Source of the DNA: JANNXQ01 sp038238555
Lineage (GTDB): Bacteria > Verrucomicrobiota > Verrucomicrobiia > Chthoniobacterales > Chthoniobacteraceae
Direction: 5' to 3'
DNA: 15,000 bases
Assembly (NCBI GenBank): GCA_038238555.1
Contig: JBBRXP010000151.1
Location: 1-15,000, forward strand
Position numbers and translations under genes: made by a program. The notes under the pieces are model-generated. The model saw only the letters and a list, made by a program, of their open reading frames with translations. It did no database searches and was not told the origin of the DNA. Of this stretch, positions 7,906-15,000 are shown in pieces; position 1 is the stretch's first letter; each line of letters starts with the position of its first letter.

Positions 7906-10900
7906 TCAACGAAGATCATAAGCTGCCACCCGGCCGTCGGAGAGAGCCATCACCAGCAACTGGCCATTGGCCGGCGGCAGCAACGTCAGTAATCGCGCGG
8001 GCGAAGGCGGGCGAAACTCGCGAATAAGCTTGCCGCGACCGTCGGCGATTCGCACCGGGCCGCTTTCATCGCAGTAAGCCACGCGCATCCCTGCTGATCC
8101 AGGGATGACAATAGCGTCGTTGACACAATACCCGGCGCGATCCTGCCACAACACCTTGCCGGTAACGTCGAGGACATAAAGGTAGCCGGTTCCACTCGCG
8201 ACAATGACTTCGTTCCTGCCGTCACCAGTCAGGTCGGCCGCGCGCAGGCAATTTACGGAGTAGCCGAAGTTGTCGAAATGCCAGAGTGGTTTTTCCGCGC
8301 TGCTCGCGCTGGTGGCCATCAAATCACCGGTCGAGGAACCCGAGACAATGTGGCGGGTCTTGCCGCCATCGAGGCTGGTGACGACGCACGCGACATCGCC
8401 GATCGAGGTCGTGCCACGATAGATAACCTTGCCCTCGGGGCTGGCACCGACGCAATTGCCGTACTTGTCCGCGACGAGAATCGTTTCCGGTTTGCCGTCG
8501 CCGTTGAGATCCTCAAACGACAACTGCATCGAACCGTGCAGTGCGTAATGGACTTTCCAGAGGGGCTGCCAGTCGCCGGTGAGCGCCTGCAAATCGTAGT
8601 TCTTGAGGGTGGTGGCGATAATTTCGTTCCTGCCGTCGCCGTCGATGTCCCAGACGCCGACGTGACACACCTCGGAGGTTCTGTCGCCGAAGCTGCGTGC
8701 ATAGGGTACGCCGCTCATCTGATGCTTCTCCAGCAATTCGCCAGACGCAGAGAGCAGATAGATATAGGTGTCGGACGAACCGACGAGGATTTCCTGACCG
8801 GCACTCGGCCGCAGTTCGCCGAACGCCACGTCACGCGTGCGGCCGTCGGTATTGAAACTCCACAGCAACTTGCCCTCGGGAGACAAACAATGCAGCGACT
8901 TGTTGCGGCAGACGAACAACCGCGTGCCTTTCCCGTCGCCGAGGTCGGCGGTCTTGATGCAGGCGATCGGCTTGTCGGGATCAAAGGCGCTCCACGCTGG
9001 TTGCGTGGTTTTGGCACTTTCAGTGGTTGGTTCGAGCAAGGAAGCTACCGTCGGTGTTTCCGTAAGCGCTGTGATCAATTGCTGGGTTTGCCGAGCGCCG
9101 TTGTAATTGACCAAGCCGATTTCCTGACGGCCCGCGTTCAGCGAGAACGTTTGTGACTGGCTCGCCAGTGATATCGTGAGTTCCGCGCCGGATGACGGTG
9201 CAATAGCCACGGCGTGGCCGCTCGTCAGGTCGAGTTGCAAGTCGAGGGGCGCGGAACTGTGAAGTAACAAATCACCGGCGTGGAATTCGCGAAGGCCGCT
9301 CAGGGCGATGCGCTGTAGTGTAACAAGGCCGGCTTCAGCGATAATATCGAGACCGTGACTGCTGACATTTCCGAGCACGGCCAGCGCCGGCTCAGTGCCA
9401 CTAACCGCCAGCAGATTCTCACCGAGGCGCACGGGCTGAAGCGCGCGGCGTTTCCCCGGCAGGCTCGTGAACATCAGCGACGCGAACTTCACCGCCTCAC
9501 CTGCATAAAACGCACCGTCCTTTCGTTGATGAAGAATGCTAACCGGCACGGTGATGCCCGCGCGTTCGTGATCGGAAACCCAGCTCGTCACGGTGTCCGC
9601 TGGATTGATGCACAATTGTCGGACGGCCTTCTTGGCCGACCTCTCGGCCGTAAAGTCGCCGCGTTTGGTAACATGCTGGTGTCCGCCGCTGTCGATGGTC
9701 TTCCATGTCAGGTCGAAGGTGTAGTCGCCCGCCGCGGGCGGCGTGACGGTGTCGGCGACGAGAAACCATGAGTCCTTGTTCCATAGGATCTGCCGCTGCC
9801 AGTCGCACCCGTTGTAATCCTTCATGTAGGTGCGTGTGTAGCCACAGTCCGGCAAGTCCGCTGACGCTGCGAGTCCAGCCAGACTCGGCACCAACTGCTC
9901 GCAGCGACCATTGCGAAGGATCGAAAGCATGGTGTGCTCGGTGGTGTTGCGCGTCAGGTAATCGTGATCGAGCAGCCAGCGCTCACCGCCTTCGACAAAC
10001 TCAATAATTGAGTTCCCGTCGTAGTGAAGATGTTTGCCGCGAGCCATGCCGTCGAGGATCAGATATTGGCCATTAACATCCCAGTTCTCGCGAAAGGTAA
10101 TCTTATCGAATGCCTCCGCTGGCGGCACGTCGGCGCGCATGAGTGTTTCGCTATAGAACGGCTTTGTCTGCGTGAGTTCGTAAACCTGCGCATCCATCGC
10201 GAATACGTTGACGCCGGTGAACCGATCCGGTCGCACGGGCAACACGCCGCGCTCATACGGGTTCTGCCATTTGTTGCCGGTGTATCGATCCATCAACCAG
10301 CGATAACCGCCATCCTTGGACCACCAGAGAGCCAGAGGCAGTGCTGTTTTTGGGACGGATGGCTTGAGGCCAAGGTTGCTGTCCCCAAATCCGCTCGACA
10401 GTCCGCGATTGTCACAGATGCCGACGATGTAATCAGCGAAACGCTGCAGGTTGCCGCTGGCGAAGTAATCCAATCGGTTTTCCGCGAGACCATAGATGGC
10501 GACGTGCTCCATGGTGTAGTTGATATATTGGTCGGCGTCTTCCTGCGGCTTCCACGAACGCGCCTGCGCGGTGAAACACATCCTGGCTTTTGCCAGCAGC
10601 TCCCGCATGTCGGGCAGCTTGTAGTAGCGATCAAAGTAACGCGCGCCGAAGTGCATGCCGAGTAGCGGAAAGGTCGTGTGGTTCCACGAAACTTTGTAGT
10701 GCTCGTCGATGCCTTCGTAGCCCGAGCAGTATTGCCGGAGCTCGCGCGTGAACTTGAGCAGCACATTTGAAAACGCCAGGCGCTGCGCGTCGGTAATGAG
10801 CGGACATTCCTCGAAGGCGTCCCATGCGCAGTTGATTTCCCACGAGACCTCTTCCTCATCAAAGGGCAGTCGTTGGTAAGCCAGTGTCGTCCCCGCGCCG

Positions 10901-11790
10901 CGTTGGCCGCCCGGCTCGTAAAGTTTGGTCATTAGTTCCAGCGCCGCGATAGCTTTGCGCGCATAAGCTTCGGAACCCGTTTGAAGGTAGCGGTTGGCGT
11001 TCTTCGACAGTTCGAGAAATGTCGGGTCGGGCTTGGTGGTGAGAACTCTGCTGGCTTCAGCATCGCCCACCGGCGATTGCGGGCCGGCTTCGACGACATA
11101 AGGAAGCTGGCCGTCATTAACCAGCGACAAAAAGCGTTTCACTCCCTGGACTGCTCCCGCTGAATCGTTGCAGCCGATGATGATGACGTTGTGGCCGCCA
11201 TTGAACGGATACGGATCGTAAACCGTATGCAGCAGATAGTTGCCGGCACCCGGAATGAGCGCATCCACAAAGGTGTAGCGGTTCCAATATAGGCGCTCGA
11301 TCAGCGGGTTATTGAGCATGCTGCCGAGACAGAGAACCGTGCGCGCGGCGGGGTCGGCAGCCGCTATATCGTGCGCCGCCTCAGCTTTAATGCCCACCCT
11401 TGCGAGACCCTGCGTCAGCAGTGCGATGGCTTCGCGATATCCCGGCTCATCGGGAACCAGCAAGGCCGGTGACTTGCCGTTGACCATGAGAGGCGTGTTG
11501 CGCTCCATTACCCGCACTGCCTCCAGCGCGAGCAGTTTCGCCGCGGGAGCAGCGGAGGCGATGATGGCCGTTGCAAGAAAAAGGGTGCAGCGGGAAAAAT
11601 ATATCTTGGAACCTCCGAAGCCGACAATTCGGAGTTGGGTTAATAGCGGCGGTTCGGTCGCCGCGGTGGCAGCGGACTCAGGGGCGTTAACATCGCCAAC
11701 CGTAGGCTCAGCCGACGAAGCAGTGATTAACTCCCGCCGCGAAACCGCGGACGCGACCTTGGCCGATGCTGGGGAATGATGGCCGTTCAT
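7906..11790 (-). CDS. Heparinase II/III-like lyase fused to a C-terminal FG-GAP beta-propeller
   Basis: The frame encodes 1294 aa in several parts. Residues 1-45 are a decayed Tat-type leader (SRRELITASS, core lost to EPTVGD). Residues 63-84 are a second, complete signal peptide (FSRCTLFLATAIIASAAPAA). Residues 95-240 form a small alpha/beta domain (VIIIGCNDSAGAVQGVKRFL). Residues 255-555 look like an alpha/alpha toroid (WEINCAWDAFEECP, EHYKVSWNHTTFPLLGMHFG), and 570-880 a beta-sandwich starting with GKHLHYDGNSIIEF, as in heparinase II/III-like lyases. From 930 to the end lies a propeller with calcium-type loops DIDGDGRNE (1048), DLNGDGKPE (1094) and DLTGDGRNE (1186). Cleavage of a uronate-containing polysaccharide outside the cytoplasm is inferred; catalytic residues were not assigned. 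It starts 18 bp after the DapA-family gene. The true start may once have been codon 63 (ATA). Confidence 0.78.
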   Translation of the reverse strand: MNGHHSPASAKVASAVSRRELITASSAEPTVGDVNAPESAATAATEPPLLTQLRIVGFGGSKIYFSRCTLFLATAIIASAAPAAKLLALEAVRVMERNTPLMVNGKSPALLVPDEPGYREAIALLTQGLARVGIKAEAAHDIAAADPAARTVLCLGSMLNNPLIERLYWNRYTFVDALIPGAGNYLLHTVYDPYPFNGGHNVIIIGCNDSAGAVQGVKRFLSLVNDGQLPYVVEAGPQSPVGDAEASRVLTTKPDPTFLELSKNANRYLQTGSEAYARKAIAALELMTKLYEPGGQRGAGTTLAYQRLPFDEEEVSWEINCAWDAFEECPLITDAQRLAFSNVLLKFTRELRQYCSGYEGIDEHYKVSWNHTTFPLLGMHFGARYFDRYYKLPDMRELLAKARMCFTAQARSWKPQEDADQYINYTMEHVAIYGLAENRLDYFASGNLQRFADYIVGICDNRGLSSGFGDSNLGLKPSVPKTALPLALWWSKDGGYRWLMDRYTGNKWQNPYERGVLPVRPDRFTGVNVFAMDAQVYELTQTKPFYSETLMRADVPPAEAFDKITFRENWDVNGQYLILDGMARGKHLHYDGNSIIEFVEGGERWLLDHDYLTRNTTEHTMLSILRNGRCEQLVPSLAGLAASADLPDCGYTRTYMKDYNGCDWQRQILWNKDSWFLVADTVTPPAAGDYTFDLTWKTIDSGGHQHVTKRGDFTAERSAKKAVRQLCINPADTVTSWVSDHERAGITVPVSILHQRKDGAFYAGEAVKFASLMFTSLPGKRRALQPVRLGENLLAVSGTEPALAVLGNVSSHGLDIIAEAGLVTLQRIALSGLREFHAGDLLLHSSAPLDLQLDLTSGHAVAIAPSSGAELTISLASQSQTFSLNAGRQEIGLVNYNGARQTQQLITALTETPTVASLLEPTTESAKTTQPAWSAFDPDKPIACIKTADLGDGKGTRLFVCRNKSLHCLSPEGKLLWSFNTDGRTRDVAFGELRPSAGQEILVGSSDTYIYLLSASGELLEKHQMSGVPYARSFGDRTSEVCHVGVWDIDGDGRNEIIATTLKNYDLQALTGDWQPLWKVHYALHGSMQLSFEDLNGDGKPETILVADKYGNCVGASPEGKVIYRGTTSIGDVACVVTSLDGGKTRHIVSGSSTGDLMATSASSAEKPLWHFDNFGYSVNCLRAADLTGDGRNEVIVASGTGYLYVLDVTGKVLWQDRAGYCVNDAIVIPGSAGMRVAYCDESGPVRIADGRGKLIREFRPPSPARLLTLLPPANGQLLVMALSDGRVAAYDLR
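11602..11616 (-). promoter_or_regulatory. Internal GGAGG followed by ATA: possible relic start of the heparinase-like gene
   Basis: On the - strand a GGAGG (11616-11612) is followed after 7 nt by an in-frame ATA, codon 63. The codons after it give a complete signal peptide. ATG at this position would make an ideal start, while the annotated start has no Shine-Dalgarno sequence. ATA is a very poor start codon, so this is either a mutated relic or a weak alternative site. Confidence 0.45.
11665..11790 (-). repeat. 5' coding repeat, decayed copy
   Basis: The first 42 codons of the heparinase-like gene match those of the aminotransferase (7703-7828) over the same 126-base length. The twin arginines (SRRE) and the ends are kept, but the hydrophobic core has become polar (EPTVGDVN), so it should no longer act as a Tat signal. 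Confidence 0.85.
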
Positions 11791-11823
11791 AGTTGGCGTG
11801 TAATTGAGTTAATGGTTCTCCGC
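11771..11823 (-). repeat. Repeated gene-start block, copy B
   Basis: This block spans the last codons of the DapA-family gene (AENH and stop), the 18-bp gap, and the first codons of the heparinase-like gene. It is 44/53 identical to 1985-1933. Because it includes the DapA-family stop, this copy looks like the source junction. Confidence 0.85.
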
Positions 11824-12849
11824 GAGCAATGCGCCGCATGTTGCGGCAGCAGCAAAAGTGGAGTGATCCTCGTCATGCAGATGCGGGTAGGCGCGAGACA
11901 CGCGGTCGATTTCGGGTAGCTGGCCGGGGCTGAGCGTTTCGTGTTCGTCGAGGCACCAGAGTCCTTCCAGCAAGCCTTGGCGGCGCAGCACTTCATGCAG
12001 TCCGGCGATGCAGCCGCGGAAGCCATTGGCGGCATCGAAGAAGGCGGCGTTGCAGTCGGTGATCTCCGCGCCGAGCCGTAGCAACTCCGGCGTGGCATCG
12101 GCATTGCGGCAGCGCTCGTGCAGCTCGACGGCACGCCTTGTCCATACCGACCAATGGCCCAGCAGACCACCGACGATGCGGCGCTCTTTGCCCTCGAAGC
12201 GGAAGGGTGTGAGCAGGTCGGCGACGATGTTGTCGTCATTGCCGGTGTAAAGCGCGATGTCATCGCGGCCAGCGGCAATGACCGCGCGCACCACGTCTTG
12301 CGTCTGGTAGCGATTGAACGGAGCGATCTTGATGGCGGCGACGTTTTCAATTTCGGCGAAGCGACGCCAGAAGACATACGAAAGCGCGCGCCCGCCGGCA
12401 GATGGCTGAAGGTAGAAGCCAATGAGCGGGATGACACCGGCGAGCGTGCGACAATGAGCGATCAATGCATCCTCAGTCGCGTCCTGCATCGCACCAAGGC
12501 TCAGCAAAGCTGCGTGATAGCCGAGGTCGCGCAGGACGCGTGCTTCTCCCACCGCTTGCTTCGTCACACCGCACACGCCGGCAATGCGAACCAGTGGACG
12601 CGGTGCGCGATCCATTTCCTCCGCCGCAAGAGTGAGCACGGGTTTGAACAGACCGATCTTCGGATCGCGAATCGCGAACTGCGTGGTGTGCACACCGACT
12701 GCGATGCCTCCGGCGCCTGACGCAATGTAGTAGCGCGTCAACGCACGCTGGCGCGTCTCATCCAGACGACGCCGGGCATCGAGCGCGAGCGGATGCGCGG
12801 GGATCGCGAGGCCCGTTTGGAGCGCGGCGCGGAAGTTAAAATTGTCCAT
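11809..12849 (-). CDS. DapA-family (dihydrodipicolinate synthase/N-acetylneuraminate lyase-like) class I aldolase
   Basis: This 346-aa protein shows the TIM-barrel pattern of the DapA superfamily. K174 in VAAIKIAPFNRY is the likely Schiff-base lysine and Y146 in IGFYLQPS the usual proton-relay tyrosine; GRDDIALYTGNDD and GGLLGHW follow in the expected order. The classic GTTGE substrate loop is replaced by VGVHTTQF, and the protein is about 50 residues longer than typical DapA, mainly at the C-terminus. It is therefore unlikely to be the lysine-biosynthesis enzyme; cleavage of a 2-keto-3-deoxy sugar acid is plausible given the lyases next to it. I prefer the ATG at 12849, which overlaps the previous gene by 14 bp and has GAAG upstream; a TTG at 12861 would add four residues. 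No signal peptide is present. Confidence 0.85.
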   Translation of the reverse strand: MDNFNFRAALQTGLAIPAHPLALDARRRLDETRQRALTRYYIASGAGGIAVGVHTTQFAIRDPKIGLFKPVLTLAAEEMDRAPRPLVRIAGVCGVTKQAVGEARVLRDLGYHAALLSLGAMQDATEDALIAHCRTLAGVIPLIGFYLQPSAGGRALSYVFWRRFAEIENVAAIKIAPFNRYQTQDVVRAVIAAGRDDIALYTGNDDNIVADLLTPFRFEGKERRIVGGLLGHWSVWTRRAVELHERCRNADATPELLRLGAEITDCNAAFFDAANGFRGCIAGLHEVLRRQGLLEGLWCLDEHETLSPGQLPEIDRVSRAYPHLHDEDHSTFAAAATCGALLAENH

Positions 12850-13864
12850 CTCGAACTTCAAAGTGCGTGGGTTTGTTTAACGTTGCACCGCCTTGCCGCA
12901 CCCATTGCGCGGTGGCCTCGATCATTTCATCGAGAGACACCGCGGGCGGGCCAAACCATTCATACGAGCGCGTCGCATCGAAGAGCCAGGCGGTGGAGCC
13001 TTCGTTGCCGGTAATAATCGGCGCGCGGTCCAATAGCTCGCCGAAACGCTGAGCCAGGGAGCGGATGGATACACGCTCAAGACCGGTCACGTTCAACGCG
13101 ACAGGAGGCGAAGCAGTGTGCGCGAGACATTGGATCGCGCGTGCATTGGCATCGCCCTGCCAGATGACATGAGCAGCGCCCACGGTGACATCCACGGGTT
13201 GTCCATGCGCCACGCTGGTCGCGACATCGAGCAGCACGCCGTAGCGCAGATCGATGGCATAGCTAAGCCGATACATCAGCGCGGAAGTGCCATGATGCCT
13301 TGCGAAATGCGTGAACACCCGCTCGCGCCCCACGCAGGAGTTTGCATACTCACCGGGCGGCCCCAGCGCTTCTTCTTCCCGCGAGCCTGGCCCATCCGCG
13401 GGCGTGAGCGGATACACACAGCCAGTCGAGAAGACGACGATGCGCGAACTCGCATAGCGCTCCGCCACGATCGCGGGCACGAGCGTATTCATCACCCATG
13501 TCAGCTCCGGTGCATCGCTGGTCCCGAATTTTTGCCCGGCCATGAAGATGACATTCGGCGCATCCGGCAACGCGTGCATGGCCGTGCGATCCATGAGATC
13601 GCACGCGATCACTTCCACTCCATGCCGCTGCAACTCCGCTGCCGTGGCCGCCGATGAGTAACGCGAAACCGCTAACACTTGCCGCTGCCGTTGCCCGAGC
13701 TCATCGCACGCACGGCGCACCATGCGCGCCAGCGTCGGCCCCATCTTGCCTCCGGCTCCGAGCACCATCACATCGCCTGCCACCGTGCGGAGCGCATCCA
13801 GTACTCCCGTTGTTGGCTGGCTGAGCTGACCGTCGAGATCGGCGATGTTCAAGATCGGTTTCAT
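12836..13864 (-). CDS. NAD-binding epimerase/dehydratase-like protein (extended SDR) with altered catalytic motif
   Basis: This 342-aa cytoplasmic protein has a Rossmann dinucleotide site, VLGAGGKMG at 34-42, and follows the extended short-chain dehydrogenase plan: VIACDLMD near 85-92, VIFMAGQKFG near 105-114, FSTGCVYPL at 145-153. Where the family has the catalytic Y-x-x-x-K, here it reads EYANSCVGRE, so Y173 is present but the lysine is a cysteine (C177). It may act on a sugar or sugar acid as an oxidoreductase with altered chemistry; the exact reaction is unknown. I chose the ATG at 13864 because the alternative at 13921 would leave only 36 bp to the divergent AraC gene. Its 3' end overlaps the DapA-family gene by 14 bp, so the two are likely coupled and functionally linked. 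Confidence 0.78.
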   Translation of the reverse strand: MKPILNIADLDGQLSQPTTGVLDALRTVAGDVMVLGAGGKMGPTLARMVRRACDELGQRQRQVLAVSRYSSAATAAELQRHGVEVIACDLMDRTAMHALPDAPNVIFMAGQKFGTSDAPELTWVMNTLVPAIVAERYASSRIVVFSTGCVYPLTPADGPGSREEEALGPPGEYANSCVGRERVFTHFARHHGTSALMYRLSYAIDLRYGVLLDVATSVAHGQPVDVTVGAAHVIWQGDANARAIQCLAHTASPPVALNVTGLERVSIRSLAQRFGELLDRAPIITGNEGSTAWLFDATRSYEWFGPPAVSLDEMIEATAQWVRQGGATLNKPTHFEVRDGQF

Positions 13865-13957
13865 TCGGTTGATTCCGCAGACTACGAGCGCATTTAGGAC
13901 TGGAACATCCGCGTTGGACATGGACAGTGGCCCGCGAGAAACTGGACTTTTTCAACC
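13865..13957. promoter_or_regulatory. Divergent intergenic region with TGGAC direct repeats
   Basis: These 93 bp separate the start of the leftward gene run from the AraC-family gene and should hold both promoters. The + strand has four related hexamers: TGGAAC (13901), TGGACA (13915), TGGACA directly adjoining it (13921) and TGGACT (13943). Direct repeats of this kind are typical of AraC-family sites, but the spacing is irregular and no clear -35/-10 pair is visible. Confidence 0.4.
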
Positions 13958-14833
13958 ATGCGCTGGCTGCCTCATCATCATGACTGGCCATTGCTTCTGG
14001 AGGGCGGCTTCGGCTTACAAGTGCATTGGTTTGGTCGCTTCGCCGGGTATCCCGAATGGCATATCGACCGCGTGCGCCTCACCGCCCACATGGTCGCATT
14101 CTTCTTCGTCGAGTCCTGCTCGTGCTGGTGTGAACTCAATGGCAAGCGCCTCACGCTCAAGCAGGGCGACCTGCTCATCATCCGTGGCGCCGACGAGTTT
14201 GAGTTCGGCCATGATCCGCGTCATCCGGTGGTCAGCCTGAGCGCCTGCCTCGCGGTGTCTCAGGGCAGCGAACCCAACATCCTGCTGCAACGCGCCATGC
14301 CCCGGCGCAAACGCTGGCATTCTCCCAAGGAATATATCGCCCAGTTTGAAAAAGGGATGGCCGCACTGACAACAAGCCATCCTGGTCGCGAGTTCACCAC
14401 TTCCGGCGCCGTGCTCCAATGGCTCGGATATGTGCTCGCTCATCTCCGCGCGCCTGTGCGCTCGGGCGGACAAGCGGTGGTGGGACGGGAGATCGTGGAT
14501 CGCATCCTGCACGCCCAACGCTGGGCTACCGAGCACCTGCGCGAGGTCATCATGCTCGATGAGTGGGCCAGGGCCGCGGGGATGAACACGATCTATTTCG
14601 GTCGCATCTTCAAACGCGAAACTGGCGATCGCCCCATGGAATGGCTCAACGAGCGCCGCCTGCAATTGGCCGCCCGCCTCCTGGAGCAAACCGCGCGCGC
14701 CATCCAGGACGTTGCCGATGAATGCGGCTTCACGTGCCCTTTCTACTTCTCGCGCGTCTTCCGAAGACGCTTTGGCCGAGCGCCCTCTGCATTCCGCAAA
14801 CCTCCGCGGCACCGCAGTCAGGCAAGGCCGTGA
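13958..14833 (+). CDS. AraC-family transcriptional regulator
   Basis: This 291-aa protein has an N-terminal cupin-like sensing part (about residues 10-100; NGKRLTLKQGDLLIIRGADEF is the usual 'G.....GD....P' strand pair) and a C-terminal double helix-turn-helix. The first helix-turn-helix is around 198-220 (MLDEWARAAGMNTIYFGRIFK) and the second around 246-270 (ARAIQDVADECGFTCPFYFS, then RVFRRRFGRAPSAFR), matching the AraC signature with the P-x-x-F/Y-R ending. It likely senses a sugar or sugar acid and acts on the divergent genes; this is inferred from placement. It is the only complete + strand gene in the window. There is no obvious Shine-Dalgarno sequence before the ATG. Confidence 0.92.
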   Translation: MRWLPHHHDWPLLLEGGFGLQVHWFGRFAGYPEWHIDRVRLTAHMVAFFFVESCSCWCELNGKRLTLKQGDLLIIRGADEFEFGHDPRHPVVSLSACLAVSQGSEPNILLQRAMPRRKRWHSPKEYIAQFEKGMAALTTSHPGREFTTSGAVLQWLGYVLAHLRAPVRSGGQAVVGREIVDRILHAQRWATEHLREVIMLDEWARAAGMNTIYFGRIFKRETGDRPMEWLNERRLQLAARLLEQTARAIQDVADECGFTCPFYFSRVFRRRFGRAPSAFRKPPRHRSQARP

Positions 14834-14839
14834 AGCCGC

Positions 14840-14863
14840 GGTTCTGATCGAACGATGGAGTTA
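14840..14863 (-). repeat. Short 3'-flank repeat, copy 2
   Basis: This is the partner of 7878-7900. It includes the TAA stop of the partial - strand gene and lies in the 27-bp gap to the convergent AraC gene. It also overlaps a 6-bp inverted repeat, TCGAAC (14848) and GTTCGA (14866), with a 12-nt loop; there is no T run, so a terminator role is doubtful. Confidence 0.4.
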
Positions 14864-15000
14864 CGGTTCGAAAGCTGTCGCTTGGTCCCCTTGCTCCAAC
14901 TGGAGGGCATCGAAAAAGACCGTCGCATTCTGGTCGGCGAGAATTTCGAAGCCGACCGAATGCGCTTTCGCGAGCTTGGGCGGGAGCGTGCTGGTTTCCG
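14861..15000 (-). CDS. C-terminal end of a - strand protein, probably a secreted carbohydrate-binding or LamG-like domain
   Basis: Only the last 46 codons are inside the window, ending at a TAA (14863-14861). The visible end reads VFFDALQLEQGDQATAFEP. Endings of the type 'DD(V/A)QLE.G..AT.(F/Y)EP' are common at the C-terminus of jelly-roll carbohydrate-binding or concanavalin-like domains in secreted enzymes of PVC bacteria. The enzyme part, if any, lies outside the window. The gene converges on the AraC gene with a 27-bp gap and is probably a separate or upstream part of the same locus. Confidence 0.6.
   Translation of the reverse strand, partial: ETSTLPPKLAKAHSVGFEILADQNATVFFDALQLEQGDQATAFEP

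Noticed and set aside
8278..9156. A 292-codon open frame on the + strand.
   Set aside because: It is antisense to the FG-GAP propeller part of the heparinase-like gene, whose D-x-D-G-D-G loops are plainly real.
14015..14812. A 265-codon open frame on the - strand.
   Set aside because: It is antisense to the AraC-family regulator, whose double helix-turn-helix is well supported.
14848..14871. A bidirectional terminator between the convergent AraC and right-edge genes.
   Set aside because: The stem is only 6 bp with a 12-nt loop and no T run on either side.
1..15000. Insertion sequences, integrases, CRISPR arrays, tRNA or rRNA genes.
   Set aside because: No transposase- or integrase-like ORF, regularly spaced repeats or cloverleaf-like sequences were seen; the repeats present are all at gene starts or gene ends.

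Overview
The window looks like a carbohydrate-active gene cluster from a GC-rich Gram-negative bacterium. Verrucomicrobiota or the related PVC group is the most likely source. The reasons are the mix of secreted polysaccharide-lyase-like proteins, Tat-type signal peptides on several of them (one on a DegT-family aminotransferase), the pairing of an NAD-binding epimerase-like protein with a DapA-family protein, and gene starts that mostly lack a clear Shine-Dalgarno sequence. The phylum is inferred from gene content only.

Layout. One AraC-family regulator (13958-14833) reads on the + strand. From the other side of a short divergent region, eight genes run leftward on the - strand with small gaps or overlaps: an NAD-binding epimerase/dehydrogenase-like protein, a DapA-family (class I aldolase-type) protein, a 1294-aa heparinase II/III-like protein fused to a C-terminal FG-GAP beta-propeller, a Tat-signal DegT aminotransferase, an amidohydrolase, a PL6-family polysaccharide lyase (ATGA overlap with the amidohydrolase), a secreted beta-propeller protein, and a PcRGLX/YetA-like protein that runs off the left edge. 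At the right edge, the last 46 codons of another - strand gene converge on the AraC gene. No RNA genes, CRISPR arrays, transposases or transporters are visible.

How it could work. Three exported proteins resemble families that cleave uronate-containing polysaccharides by beta-elimination: PL6, heparinase II/III-like and PcRGLX/PL26-like. The DapA-type protein, the epimerase-like protein and the amidohydrolase could process the released keto-deoxy or unsaturated sugar acids in the cytoplasm. The AraC regulator, divergently placed, is the obvious candidate controller. The substrate cannot be read from the sequence.

Most unusual signal. Gene starts in this cluster appear to have been copied and grafted. 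A 53-bp block spanning the translation start is 44/53 identical between the PcRGLX-like gene and the heparinase-like gene. The first 126 coding bases of the heparinase-like gene are an ungapped, decayed copy of the Tat signal of the neighbouring aminotransferase. Just downstream of that decayed signal is what looks like the original start of the heparinase-like gene: a GGAGG, a 7-nt spacer, an ATA codon where ATG would be expected, and a complete second signal peptide.
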